Positions 8,693 to 17,907 of a DNA stretch of 64,000 bases are shown here, one piece after another. The notes beneath the pieces are model-generated. The model saw only the letters and a program-made list of their open reading frames with translations, did not search any database and had not been told where the DNA came from. Numbering within the stretch: position 1 is the first letter of the stretch; every line of letters begins with the position of its first letter. The stretch is from an uncultured Gemmatimonadales bacterium (GTDB lineage Bacteria; Gemmatimonadota; Gemmatimonadetes; Longimicrobiales; Gaopeijiaceae), in assembly GCA_937919655.1 (NCBI GenBank), contig CALFPJ010000063.1, forward strand, positions 62,001-126,000, in the 5' to 3' direction. A program made the position numbers and the translations under genes.

Positions 8693-11011
8693 CTAGGTGC
8701 CCAGCAGGGTCCAAGCTTCCGCTCGCGCTTGGTATCGATCAAGCGCATCCTGGTCGGACGTTTGAATGGCTGCCTGTACGAGGGCGAGGTATGACCAGGC
8801 GTAGTAGTTGGGAATACCGATTGTCGCTACGTCGGGCCAATGCGTCCAATCATCGGGAAGTCCTGACCGATGGATGAACACGTCGTCCACGAGTGTCTGC
8901 GTCCGGGCGACATCGACCCACTCACCGGTCACAGACGTGTAGGGTGACGATTCCATCTGCAGAAGTCCGTCGATCTCGGATTCGGGCAACGGGCCATTAT
9001 TCAGACGGAACGCGAGTCCCTGTCGCACCAGATAGTTATTGACCCCGAGTTCGGAGGCCGCGTTGCCGCTCGATGCGAAGTAGATCGGTCGGTCATCGAT
9101 GACCTCGTTGATCAACGCGAGTGCGTATTGCTGCCACGGCATCAAATAGGCGCCGTCGCGGATGGTAGCCACGATGTTGCCGAGCGGCAGCTGCCGCGTG
9201 CCCTGAATGGGCACCACGTTGCGCGACACTTGTTCGATCTGCTCGTCGGTCAACGGAATGATCGACTTCGTAGGCACGTGAATCGACCCAGGCACGAACA
9301 TCGCAGTCTTGGCGCCCGCATCTGCCGAAGCGGACACGTAGGCGGCATTTGTGTTCTCGAACGTGTATGGACGTTGGCACTGGATGCGGGTCCAGTCGGA
9401 CGAAGGGTCAACGCCTGGGGGACATGGGGCGGTCAGGTCCCGGATCTGCCTCGTATACCAGTCCGTGTTCAAATACGAGGTGACGATGACCGTCACGTCG
9501 CGGCGGACTCCCTCCACTTCTTGGATGTACCAAAGCGGGAACGTGTCGTTGTCGCCGTTGGTGAAGAGTACGCCGTATGGCTCCACGCTCATGAGCAGGT
9601 TGTGCGCCCAGTCGCGCGCGGAATAGTCCTCCGCCCGGTTCGCCCATGAAAAGTTGAACACCAACGGAATCAACGCGAGGCCGAGAATGGGGCTGGCCTT
9701 CGCAAGGGTGACGTTCATCTCCCGCGCCGCTTCGCGCCAAAGTGTCGCGATGCCGATACCGGCCCACAGGCCCCACACCGAGAACGACCCGATGAAGAAG
9801 TAGTCCCGTTCGCGAACTTCGTGGAGGCCGCGGTCCTGAACCGGAGAGGGAAGCGAGTAGCCATACTTGAAGTTCATGTAGTAGGCCAGCGCCACCGACA
9901 GCGTGAGAAAAAGCGTGGCGACAAAAATGAAGCTCGGTCGGTCGCGTCGCGCGTGCTCAATCGCGCCCCACACGCCCAGTCCCGTAAAGAGCATCGTGAA
10001 CGGTAGCCGTAGGTTGGCGAACACCGTGTTGGCGCCGTCGAGCGACCTTGCCCACTGCCAATCGAAATACTGCAGATAGTTCACGAACTGGGACGACAGA
10101 GGGGCTAGCCTGGGCAGGAGGCCGGGTTTTTGGTACTGACTTCGGTTGAGCGCCTCCGCCAGCGCCGTGCATCCCGCCTTTCCGTACGTGACGACTGCCG
10201 TCACGGCCGAACTCACGTCAGGGCATGTGGGAGCAGCCTCGTTGATGACCGGGTCTAGCGCCGCACGCAATGGTAAGAACAAGTGGATGGACAACCCGAG
10301 GATGGCGGCAGCGATGCCGGTCACGTACAGCCGCCAGTTGAGCAGCGTCTTTGGGTGGACCGCCAAAATGAACGCTCCGATCGCCGGAGCCGCCAAGAAG
10401 GCCATCAGGTGATTGCCCACGCTCAACGCGAGGATGAACGCCATCAGGACAAGCAGGTTGTCGTCCTTACCCTTCCCGCGATTCTCCTGCCAGCGGACGG
10501 CGAGCCAGGAAAGGATCGCGATGGTGAAGAGCGAGACGGTGTAGACCTTCTCGTTGACGTTCGACTGACTCCAGACCGTGAACGCAGTTGAACTCACGAG
10601 CACCGCGACCGAAGCGCCGATGAGCCTGAAGCGCCGGTCGTCAGAGAAATAACGGAGAATGTGATGCACCATGAGGAACCACATCGCGTGCGACGCGGCG
10701 CCCATGAGAGCGCTGAACAAGTTGATCCTGGCGGCCACAGGAATGCCGAGCGGCGCCAAAAGAACCGACCAGGCGCGAGCCAGGACAACAAAGAGCGGGT
10801 TCCCCGGCGGGTGTGGGATGCCCAGGATGTGTCCTGTGGCGATGTACTCGCTCGTGTCCCAAAACGCGGTGGACCGCGATAGGGTCAGCGCGTAGAGGCC
10901 GAATACGAGCAGGCCCGCGATGGTCGCAGCCACATAGGGCGGACGAAAATCGTCGAGCGGCTCGGCGACTGCCTTGCGGCTGATCTCTTTGATCTGGGTG
11001 TCTTCGTTCAT
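8693..11011 (-). CDS. DUF2723 family multispanning membrane protein
   Basis: 772 residues of the DUF2723 family, polytopic proteins related to GT-C glycosyltransferases and widespread in Bacteroidota, Gemmatimonadota and neighbours. The diagnostic N-terminal region is present: FWDTSEYIATGHILGIPHPPGNPLF between the first two membrane segments, where the acidic residues would act in a GT-C type active site. About a dozen hydrophobic segments span residues 30-470, and a soluble C-terminal domain follows (with NGDNDTFPLWYIQEVEGVRRDV near residue 500). The biochemical substrate is unknown; transfer of a lipid-linked sugar at the outer face of the membrane is inference from the GT-C relationship. 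Start ATG 11011. Confidence 0.88.
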   Translation of the reverse strand: MNEDTQIKEISRKAVAEPLDDFRPPYVAATIAGLLVFGLYALTLSRSTAFWDTSEYIATGHILGIPHPPGNPLFVVLARAWSVLLAPLGIPVAARINLFSALMGAASHAMWFLMVHHILRYFSDDRRFRLIGASVAVLVSSTAFTVWSQSNVNEKVYTVSLFTIAILSWLAVRWQENRGKGKDDNLLVLMAFILALSVGNHLMAFLAAPAIGAFILAVHPKTLLNWRLYVTGIAAAILGLSIHLFLPLRAALDPVINEAAPTCPDVSSAVTAVVTYGKAGCTALAEALNRSQYQKPGLLPRLAPLSSQFVNYLQYFDWQWARSLDGANTVFANLRLPFTMLFTGLGVWGAIEHARRDRPSFIFVATLFLTLSVALAYYMNFKYGYSLPSPVQDRGLHEVRERDYFFIGSFSVWGLWAGIGIATLWREAAREMNVTLAKASPILGLALIPLVFNFSWANRAEDYSARDWAHNLLMSVEPYGVLFTNGDNDTFPLWYIQEVEGVRRDVTVIVTSYLNTDWYTRQIRDLTAPCPPGVDPSSDWTRIQCQRPYTFENTNAAYVSASADAGAKTAMFVPGSIHVPTKSIIPLTDEQIEQVSRNVVPIQGTRQLPLGNIVATIRDGAYLMPWQQYALALINEVIDDRPIYFASSGNAASELGVNNYLVRQGLAFRLNNGPLPESEIDGLLQMESSPYTSVTGEWVDVARTQTLVDDVFIHRSGLPDDWTHWPDVATIGIPNYYAWSYLALVQAAIQTSDQDALDRYQARAEAWTLLGT

Positions 11012-11093
11012 ACTTCTCGAGCTTCTCTGGGACCATCCAACGTGGTAAGCCGTGGCAAAGGCCCGAAAAGATAACCCCCGTGACGACCTTTTC

Positions 11094-13100
11094 TCACTGT
11101 GACGGGGCGGTCGCGACTGGAGCCAGGTGAAGGCATCCCCAGGCGTCTACAGTTAGGGTCCAGTCGGGCGGAACCCATGTCGTACCGCTGTACTCCTGCA
11201 CGACCACCGGGCCGTCGAGCACATGACCGCTGAATAAATCTTGTCGCCACACCCGTGATGCCTGGATTGACACGCCGTCATGAACGACCGTGCATGACTC
11301 CGTCGGAGGTGGCCCGTGCGCCTGAGCTAGCTTGTCTACCGAGAGCGGAGGAGGTGGGGCGGTCACGACCGCCCGCAACGTGACGGCCTCCACCGCAGCG
11401 TCACGGCGATACCCGTAGCGCTCCTCGTGGGCGGCATGAAAGCGGTCGGCCCAATCGGTCGAGGGGACGCGTAGCTCAAAACTTTGACCGGCGTAACGCG
11501 CGTCCACCCAATGCTCGGCCGATAGCGTGTCGGCGTCGATCCCTTCATCGAGCATTTCGGCATGCGCCGTCGCTTCCAGTTGAGCGAGCGTTTCGGTGAT
11601 GGTGTCGGCGGTGCCCTCCGAGATCGACGACAGCAAGACCGTGCGCGATGTCTCACGGGTCACAGGAGATGCCAACATGCCGTAGGCCGAGAGCAGTCCC
11701 GGGTCTGGAGGCACGAGCGCTTTCAGGGCGCCGACGCGGTGTGTCAATTCCGCCACGTGCAGTCCCCCTGCGCCGCCGAAGGCCACCACAGCGAAGTCGG
11801 CGGGATCGTATCCACGCTCGACAGAGATCACACGCAGGGCCCGCTCCATCGCGGTGTCCGCGACAGCGATCACACCCTCAGCTGCCGCGTCCAGTGTGAT
11901 GCCGAGCCGGGTCGCAATTTCCTGGAGCGGCTCTCGGATAGCGTCACGATCAAGGCCCGCGCCCCCGCCCAGGAACGCGTCTACCGGCAGGCGTCCGAGC
12001 CAAACATGGGCGTCCGTTACCGTGACCCCGGTCCCGCCGCGATCGTAGCAGATCGGGCCTGGCTGGGCTCCGGCGCTCTGCGGACCCACACGAAGCGCCC
12101 CACCGGCGTCGACCCGGGCCAATGAGCCGCCCCCGGCTCCGACGGTGTGAATGTCGATGACCGGGATCGCGGTCGGCTGGCCGGCGATCTCGAACTCGCG
12201 TGTGCGCAGAGGCCGCCCGGGGCACAGCGATACATCCGTCGACGTGCCGCCCATGTCGAACGAAATTACTTGCTCAATGCCGGAGCGACGTGCCCACGTG
12301 AGCGCGCCCACCACTCCGCCCGCAGGTCCGGAAAGAATCGTGTGGACCGGCTCCCTTCGGGCACGCTCGACGGGCAAGGCGCCGCCGTTCGAGCCCATGA
12401 TTGTGACGCGGGCCGCCCCAGCCTCCCGAGAAAGGCGTCCCAGGTACCGGCTCATGATGGGAGACACGTACGCGTTCACGACCGTAGTCGAAGTGCGTTC
12501 ATATTCGCGAAACTCCGGCACCAACTCGGACGATACGGACAGCGGTAGCCCTGTGGCGCCGATCGCCTCTGCGACAGCTCGCTCGTGGGCATCGTTCGCG
12601 TACGCATGCAGCAGGCAGATGGCCACCGCCTCGGCGCCCGTCGCGGTGATTCGAGCTGCCAGGGCTTCGAGTTCGCTGGCGTCGAGTTCCTCGATCTCTT
12701 CCCCGCGCGGTCCCAGGCGCCCCGAAATGCCGAGCCGGCTGTCGCGATCCACCAAGGGGGGAAGGCGGTGGCCAACGAGCGCATAGAGCTGCGGCCGGTT
12801 CTGGCGGCCGATCTCGATGACGTCCTCGAAACCCCGATTGGTGATCAGCGCGACCTTCGCACCCCGCCGCTCCAGGAGGGCGTTGGTGGCAACGGTCGAG
12901 CCATGCAGCAGCAGAAACCCGCTCTCCCCGCTTAGGATCTTGGAGATGCCGTCCAGGACTGCCTGAGATGGGTCGAGGGGGGTCGATGGCACCTTGAGCG
13001 TGGTGACTCGGCCTTGACGCAGCAGCACCAAGTCGGTGAATGTGCCGCCGGTGTCGACAGCCAGGAGGGCGGTTGACGGTGTAGTGGACTGTGGGGACAT
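11094..13100 (-). CDS. Hydantoinase/oxoprolinase family protein (HyuA-like)
   Basis: About 668 residues. The N-terminal LLAVDTGGTFTDLVLL is the ASKHA-type phosphate loop of the hydantoinase A/5-oxoprolinase family, and the body contains VISFDMGGTSTDVSLC and a VAFGGAGGLHVAELTHRVGA loop. Family members hydrolyse hydantoins, 5-oxoproline or related cyclic amides in an ATP-dependent way, usually with a HyuB partner; no hyuB is visible here. The frame extends far upstream, but residues before MSPQ are a shadow of the opposite trpE gene. ATG 13100 (or 13112) is the only sensible start. It lies about 10 bases from the trpE start on the other strand. Confidence 0.85.
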   Translation of the reverse strand: MSPQSTTPSTALLAVDTGGTFTDLVLLRQGRVTTLKVPSTPLDPSQAVLDGISKILSGESGFLLLHGSTVATNALLERRGAKVALITNRGFEDVIEIGRQNRPQLYALVGHRLPPLVDRDSRLGISGRLGPRGEEIEELDASELEALAARITATGAEAVAICLLHAYANDAHERAVAEAIGATGLPLSVSSELVPEFREYERTSTTVVNAYVSPIMSRYLGRLSREAGAARVTIMGSNGGALPVERARREPVHTILSGPAGGVVGALTWARRSGIEQVISFDMGGTSTDVSLCPGRPLRTREFEIAGQPTAIPVIDIHTVGAGGGSLARVDAGGALRVGPQSAGAQPGPICYDRGGTGVTVTDAHVWLGRLPVDAFLGGGAGLDRDAIREPLQEIATRLGITLDAAAEGVIAVADTAMERALRVISVERGYDPADFAVVAFGGAGGLHVAELTHRVGALKALVPPDPGLLSAYGMLASPVTRETSRTVLLSSISEGTADTITETLAQLEATAHAEMLDEGIDADTLSAEHWVDARYAGQSFELRVPSTDWADRFHAAHEERYGYRRDAAVEAVTLRAVVTAPPPPLSVDKLAQAHGPPPTESCTVVHDGVSIQASRVWRQDLFSGHVLDGPVVVQEYSGTTWVPPDWTLTVDAWGCLHLAPVATAPSQ

Positions 13101-13110
13101 TGGGGTGCCC

Positions 13111-14619
13111 ATGCAGATTCTTCCTTCGCTTGATCGCTTCAAGGTCCACGCTCGCCAATCCGGCTTGGTACCCGTTTGGCGCGAGTTCCTATTCGACGTC
13201 GACACGGCTGTCACGGCGTATTCGAAGCTCGTCGAGCCGCCGTTCGGCTTCCTACTCGAGTCGGTCGTCGGAGGCGAACAATGGGCCCGATACTCCTTTC
13301 TGGGAACCCGCCCATCTGGGGCGTGGCGCTTGGACGAGGGAGTCGTGTCCGTTTGGACGCCTGACGGGGGATGGGTCGAGGTCCATACGGATGACCCCTT
13401 GGCCGATCTCGACCAGAGACTAAGAGCCCGAGTCCCAGCCCAAGTCGAGGGACTTCCGCGGTTTTGGGGCGGCGCTGTGGGCTTCTTTTCGTATGATGTC
13501 GTGCGCCAGATCGAAGATCTCCCCGACGCACCCGAGAATGACCTCGGCGTGCCCGACGGGCTCTTCGTGTTCACTGACGTGATCCTTGCGATCGACAATC
13601 TGCGAGGTCGGGCAATGGCCATCGCCGCTGTCCCTGTTGAGCCAGGCGCGAGCGATGACGAGTTGGAGGCCAGCTACGCTGAGGCCGCTCGAAAGACCCA
13701 GGACGTGATCAACCGCCTCTCGTCCGCGCCGTCACCGCCACCACTGACGCTCGACGACGAGCCAGAAGACGACCCACCCTTTACCAGTTCCATGTCGAGG
13801 GATGAGTTCGAGTCGGGCGTCGGCCGTATTCAGGAGTACATCCGAGCCGGAGACGCTTTCCAGGTTGTGCTCAGCCAGCGGTTGGGCGTAAGCCTGCAGG
13901 CCTCACCGTTTGACCTATATCGTGTTCTGCGCAGCCTGAATCCATCGCCTTATCTCTATTTTCTGGAGATGGATGGTGTCAGCCTGGTGGGCAGCTCGCC
14001 GGAGGTCCTGGTGCGGGTGGAGGACGACGTGGTCACCGTCCGGCCCATAGCCGGCACGCGCCCGCGCGGTCGCGACGCCGATGAGGAACGTGCCCTGGCT
14101 GAAGACCTGCTCTCTGACGAGAAGGAGCTGGCGGAGCACCGGATGCTCGTTGATCTGGGTCGGAACGACGTGGGCCGCGTGGCGCAGTATGGCACCGTGA
14201 CCGTCCCTGAGTTGATGGCGGTGGAGCGGTACTCCCACGTGATGCACATCGTGAGCCAGGTCGAGGGCCACCTTAGGGATGGGCTGGGCGCCGTCGATGT
14301 GTTCAAGGCCTGTTTTCCTGCAGGCACGGTGTCCGGGGCTCCGAAGGTGAGGGCCATGGAGATCATCGACGAGTTGGAAGGAACGCGGCGGGGGACCTAC
14401 GCTGGCGCCGTTGGCCACTTCAACTACGGTGGCATGAGCATGGACACGGCGATTACGATCCGCACCGTACTGGTGAAGGATGGGCAGGCCTATGTCCAGG
14501 CCGGCGCCGGCATCGTGGCGGACAGCGACCCCGCCAAGGAGTACGAGGAGACGCTGAACAAGGCCCGCGCGCTTCTCAATGCCGTGGCCATGGTTGGGAG
14601 CGCGGCAGAGACCACGTAG
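13111..14619 (+). CDS. trpE: Anthranilate synthase component I
   Basis: 502 residues of the chorismate-utilising anthranilate synthase family; it converts chorismate to anthranilate with ammonia from a TrpG partner, the first step of tryptophan synthesis. Family motifs seen: LLESVVGGEQWARYSFLG near the N-terminus (Trp-binding region), GRNDVGRVAQYGTV, FPAGTVSGAPKVRAMEII and GAVGHFNYGGMSMDTAITIR at the active site. Length fits TrpE rather than PabB. Start ATG 13111 is preceded by GGGGTG. No trpG or other trp gene is adjacent, so the glutaminase subunit must be elsewhere. Start codons of trpE and the divergent hydantoinase gene nearly touch. Confidence 0.9.
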   Translation: MQILPSLDRFKVHARQSGLVPVWREFLFDVDTAVTAYSKLVEPPFGFLLESVVGGEQWARYSFLGTRPSGAWRLDEGVVSVWTPDGGWVEVHTDDPLADLDQRLRARVPAQVEGLPRFWGGAVGFFSYDVVRQIEDLPDAPENDLGVPDGLFVFTDVILAIDNLRGRAMAIAAVPVEPGASDDELEASYAEAARKTQDVINRLSSAPSPPPLTLDDEPEDDPPFTSSMSRDEFESGVGRIQEYIRAGDAFQVVLSQRLGVSLQASPFDLYRVLRSLNPSPYLYFLEMDGVSLVGSSPEVLVRVEDDVVTVRPIAGTRPRGRDADEERALAEDLLSDEKELAEHRMLVDLGRNDVGRVAQYGTVTVPELMAVERYSHVMHIVSQVEGHLRDGLGAVDVFKACFPAGTVSGAPKVRAMEIIDELEGTRRGTYAGAVGHFNYGGMSMDTAITIRTVLVKDGQAYVQAGAGIVADSDPAKEYEETLNKARALLNAVAMVGSAAETT

Positions 14620-14627
14620 TGTCCGCT

Positions 14628-14660
14628 CCCAGAAGTTCGTTTTGCTTTCGAGCGCCGCCG
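14628..14660. repeat. Possible dispersed repeat, copy 1
   Basis: A 33-base stretch between convergent genes resembles 19884-19913 (shared AGAAGTTCGTT, then TTCGAGCGCCGC) with a few mismatches and one indel. Two copies only were found by eye, so this is a candidate, not an established repeat. Confidence 0.35.
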
Positions 14661-14674
14661 CCGCGGTCCTTCTT

Positions 14675-16039
14675 CTAGGCGCCCAGGTTCTCGTACAGCC
14701 CGGCGAGCGCCCCGATCCCTTTCTCGAAGGCGTCGAGCGCGAACCACTCGTTGGGCGCGTGCAGATTGCACCCAGGGAGCCCGAAGCCAACGAGCAATGC
14801 CGATGCTCCGAGCTGCTCCTCGAAGTCCACCACGATGGGAATCGAACCCCCTTCGCCCTGGAGGACCGCCGGTGTACCAAACGCCGCCTCAAGCGCGGCG
14901 GAGGCAGCATCCACCAGTTTTCCCTCCACATTCGTACGCCAGGGGCGGCCACCATGCAGCTCAACGACCTCTATCGTCACGCCGGACGGGGCCACCTTCG
15001 CCACGTGAGCGCGCACCAGGGCGGCGACACGGGCGGGAGTCTGGTCGGGGACGAGTCGAAAGCTGACCTTCGCCATCGCCTTGTTGGGCAGAACGGTCTT
15101 GGCGCCCTCTCCCGTGTAGCCGCAGAGGATACCGTTCACGTCGCACGTCGGACGGATCCACAGCCGCTCAAGCACGTCGAAGCCGGCCTCACCACCAAGG
15201 GCGTCGACTTCCAACTCCCGCCTGTACTCGTCGGGGCTGAACGGGAGGGAGCGAATACGCTCGCGGGTCTCTTCGTCCCAGGCCAAAACGTCCTCGTAGA
15301 AGCCCTCGACCGCCACTCGGCCGCTCTCGTCGTGAAGCGACGCAATGATCTTGCCGAGCACGTTCCCCGGATTGACAACGGTACCCCCGAATTGACCGGA
15401 ATGGAGGTCGCTGCGCGCACCCTTTACGTGGATCTCGAGGTACGCAAGTCCCCGGAGTGAGAAGAGCACTGAGGGCATATTCTCGGCGAACATGTTGGAG
15501 TCGGAGATGATGACGTAGTCGCAGGCCAGTTCGTCAACGTGCTGTTTTACGAAGGGTACGAGATTCTCCGAGCCGACCTCTTCCTCACCCTCGGCCAGCA
15601 CGATCACGTTAATGGGCAGCGAGCCGGCGGTCGCCAGATGCGCCTCAAGCGCCTTCACGTGCATGTAGAGCTGGCCCTTATCGTCCGCGGAGCCCCGCGC
15701 GTAGACCCTGCCGTCACGTTCGGTCGGCTCAAAGGGTGGCGACACCCATTCGTCCAGGGGTTCAGGCGGTTGTACGTCGTAGTGCCCATAAATCAATACG
15801 GTAGGCGCATCGTCGCCAGCGCCGTTCCACCGTCCGAGGACTACAGGGTGCCCGGGTGTGTCACGGACCTCTGCCTCAAGCCCGGCGGCCTGCAGTCGAT
15901 CGCGGAACCAATTGGCTGCGCTGCGCATGTCCCCGTCGTGTTCCGACTTCGCGCTGATCGAGGGGATGCGAAGAAACTCATAGAGCTCCTGGCGAAAACG
16001 ACCGAGATTCGCGTCGATGAACTTCTGCGCGTCTGACAT
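14675..16039 (-). CDS. M20 family dipeptidase / metallopeptidase
   Basis: 454 residues of peptidase family M20 (dipeptidase/CNDP-like branch), dinuclear zinc enzymes that cleave dipeptides or small peptides. The metal ligands and catalytic residues are visible: IYGHYDVQPPEP (His ligand and catalytic Asp), GSADDKGQ (bridging Asp), AEGEEEVGS (general base Glu and Glu ligand), SDSNMF (Asp ligand) and NLHAPNEW (His ligand). The frame opens earlier, but ATG 16039 (MSDAQKFIDANL) matches the family start. No signal peptide, so it acts in the cytoplasm. It converges on trpE. Confidence 0.9.
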   Translation of the reverse strand: MSDAQKFIDANLGRFRQELYEFLRIPSISAKSEHDGDMRSAANWFRDRLQAAGLEAEVRDTPGHPVVLGRWNGAGDDAPTVLIYGHYDVQPPEPLDEWVSPPFEPTERDGRVYARGSADDKGQLYMHVKALEAHLATAGSLPINVIVLAEGEEEVGSENLVPFVKQHVDELACDYVIISDSNMFAENMPSVLFSLRGLAYLEIHVKGARSDLHSGQFGGTVVNPGNVLGKIIASLHDESGRVAVEGFYEDVLAWDEETRERIRSLPFSPDEYRRELEVDALGGEAGFDVLERLWIRPTCDVNGILCGYTGEGAKTVLPNKAMAKVSFRLVPDQTPARVAALVRAHVAKVAPSGVTIEVVELHGGRPWRTNVEGKLVDAASAALEAAFGTPAVLQGEGGSIPIVVDFEEQLGASALLVGFGLPGCNLHAPNEWFALDAFEKGIGALAGLYENLGA

Positions 16040-16171
16040 GGCTGCAACCCTTTTTCTCGCTCCCGCATCCATTGAACTGTGGGGAGGCGGATGGGTGGAC
16101 GTGGTTACCGCGAAAAACCACAAGCGCGTCTGGCGCGAAATCCAGACGGAAGAGGCTGGTCACCTCTTTCT

Positions 16172-16208
16172 AAAGAAAACGCTACGGGGAGGTGCCTCAC
16201 CGTAGCGT
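16172..16208 (-). terminator. Intrinsic terminator of the GlsB-like gene
   Basis: Read on the minus strand, a perfect 9-bp stem ACGCTACGG/CCGTAGCGT (arms 16200-16208 and 16179-16187) is followed by TTTTCTTT. It lies about 70 bases beyond the stop of the GlsB-like gene at 16278. A second GC-rich hairpin (CGCCGG/CCGGCG) sits between them. Confidence 0.8.
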
Positions 16209-16277
16209 GGTTGGGAGAGGCGCCGGTCCGCTCTGCGGGCCGGCGTTCTCATTTTGTCTACTCCTACCCGGCCGCAA

Positions 16278-16556
16278 TTAGATCAGGCCGCGTATGCCCC
16301 ACCGGTACACGAACGTCATCATCGTCGCGAATATCGCGCCGCCTGCCATACCGCCCACGCTCATTGCGAGGGGCTCGTACAGGTGAACGATGCCGACGCC
16401 CAGCATCCCGCCGATCACTGCCGCGAAGGAACCCAAGATCGCGATAATCGCGGTATGCCCAGGGGTCGCCTCAGGGCGCTTAATGATTGCCTTCATGAGG
16501 AGCCCAATGGCCGCCCCCATGATGATCCAAATCGCGATGCCAATCCAATTTTGCAT
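16278..16556 (-). CDS. GlsB/YeaQ/YmgE family small membrane protein
   Basis: 92 residues with three hydrophobic segments and the glycine-rich pattern of the transglycosylase-associated (GlsB/YeaQ/YmgE) family: WIIMGAAIGLLMKAI, HTAIIAILGSFAAVIGGMLG and VGGMAGGAIFATMMTFV. Members are stress-associated inner-membrane proteins without a settled biochemical role. ATG 16556 (MQNWIG) is taken as start; a TTG four codons upstream is possible, and an AAAGGG lies upstream. It is transcribed alone and ends at a clear intrinsic terminator. Confidence 0.85.
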   Translation of the reverse strand: MQNWIGIAIWIIMGAAIGLLMKAIIKRPEATPGHTAIIAILGSFAAVIGGMLGVGIVHLYEPLAMSVGGMAGGAIFATMMTFVYRWGIRGLI

Positions 16557-16699
16557 TCGTGCTACCAACCCTTTGGGTGGGTGTTTTTCTTCCCTTCCAA
16601 GCCCGCAAAATGTATCCCAACGTTTAGCGGAGAGCCAGAGTTAGCAGGTCTGCGCGGCTCAGATTTGACTCACGTGTCCGCTTGAAGTTTCTTGCTCCT

Positions 16700-17191
16700 A
16701 TGAGCGACGGAATCATCGATCTGACCCAGTACCTCAATCGATCAAAGGTCGAGAAGGAGACCGAGCGTGGTGCATTCGCGCTTTGGGGGGCCGATGGGGA
16801 GCGTTCGAGGTTCGCGTTACCCCTCTGGCGTATCATCTACCTCGCGCAGGGTGAGAGAGGGGCCGTCGTGTGGCGAGATCCGGAAGACGGCGGTGAGGCG
16901 CATCCGTTCGTGGTTCTGGATCTTGGGCGAGACCCGGCCCGATTAGACTTGGAGATCGACGCGATTCCCATTGCCGAAGATGGTGAGCCGCCGGTGCTCC
17001 ACGACCTGCGGGCGGATGGGCTCGCAATCTTCTTGGGGAGTCGTGAGGGACGGGTGTGGCATCTCGTGGTCGACGGCGGCGATCAGCGCCATGGGGGGCT
17101 CAGCGCGCGCAGCCGTGAGGACATCCTCTTCCTGGCAGGGGAGTGTGCCGGGCTGCTGTTCTTACGAGACTTCGCTGATGAGGTAGAGTAG
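16700..17191 (+). CDS. Conserved-looking protein of unknown function
   Basis: 163 residues, acidic, without signal peptide or membrane segments. The N-terminal half (LPLWRIIYLAQGERGAVVWRDP) and middle (HDLRADGLAIFLGSREGRVWHLVVDGG) look like a compact alpha/beta fold, but I recognise no family. ATG 16700 is preferred over a TTG six codons upstream. It is convergent with the PspA-like coiled-coil gene, with only four bases between their stops. Confidence 0.6.
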   Translation: MSDGIIDLTQYLNRSKVEKETERGAFALWGADGERSRFALPLWRIIYLAQGERGAVVWRDPEDGGEAHPFVVLDLGRDPARLDLEIDAIPIAEDGEPPVLHDLRADGLAIFLGSREGRVWHLVVDGGDQRHGGLSARSREDILFLAGECAGLLFLRDFADEVE

Positions 17192-17195
17192 GGAA

Positions 17196-17834
17196 CTACT
17201 CCTGCTTCATCCGTCTCTTGAGTTCTTCTAGGCGGGCGTCGAAATCCGGCGCTTCCGGAGCACGGGCACTCATGTCGATGTGTGTTTCGGGGTCATCGGA
17301 GCCCAAATCCAGCTCCGAGAACGCCTCGGCGGCCTCACCCTGCGCGCGTTCACCTTCGATCTTCTCGGCCATGCGGTCGAGTTCGCTGAACAGGTCGTCG
17401 GCCCCAGATAACGATCCGCGCGCTTCTGTGCGCCCGGCGGTCGCCGCAAGAGCCTCCCGCTTGGTCTTCGCCTCCTTGACCTGCTCCATCATTTTTTCGA
17501 CTGCGGCAGCCTGGAAATCCATTTCACCCTTGAGCGCGACGGCCTTTTGCTCAAGTAATTTTTGGTGTTCTTCGTGTTTGGCCGCGAAACCGGCTGCTAC
17601 CTCAGCCGTCTCCGAGTCGTCGATCTGGCGTGCCATGTCCTCGCGCCTCCGACACGTGGCGGCTTCGGACTTCTCCTTCTCAGCCCCCACGAGCGCTTTC
17701 TCGATCTGCCCCTTGAGTTCGGCGATCTGGGTCTTCGCTTCAGCGGTTTCGTCGACCATCCCCTTGATGAGCTTGTCGACGGTTTCCGGGACGTGCTCGC
17801 GACTCAACTCTTTGTTGAAGTTTTCTATCGCCAC
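17196..17834 (-). CDS. PspA/IM30-like coiled-coil protein
   Basis: 212 residues, almost wholly helical and charged. Residues about 25-140 form a long coiled coil (DETAEAKTQIAELKGQIEKAL; MMEQVKEAKTKREAL) with a spacing like PspA/IM30, including CRRREDMARQ at the position of the RREDLA helix. A short acidic tail ends in ARLEELKRRMKQE. PspA-type proteins polymerise on stressed membranes; the match is by pattern only, and another coiled-coil protein is possible. It sits just downstream of the ECF sigma factor gene on the same strand in antisense order (sigma 17908-18537 ends nearby, transcribed the same way but downstream genes are this one), so both could be co-transcribed with 73 bases between them. 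Confidence 0.6.
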   Translation of the reverse strand: MAIENFNKELSREHVPETVDKLIKGMVDETAEAKTQIAELKGQIEKALVGAEKEKSEAATCRRREDMARQIDDSETAEVAAGFAAKHEEHQKLLEQKAVALKGEMDFQAAAVEKMMEQVKEAKTKREALAATAGRTEARGSLSGADDLFSELDRMAEKIEGERAQGEAAEAFSELDLGSDDPETHIDMSARAPEAPDFDARLEELKRRMKQE

Positions 17835-17907
17835 GCGGAACGCAGCACGCAGGTCTTCAAAGATGGTCAGAGGCGCTGGTTATGGTGGATGCGGTGTTTG
17901 AGACGCG

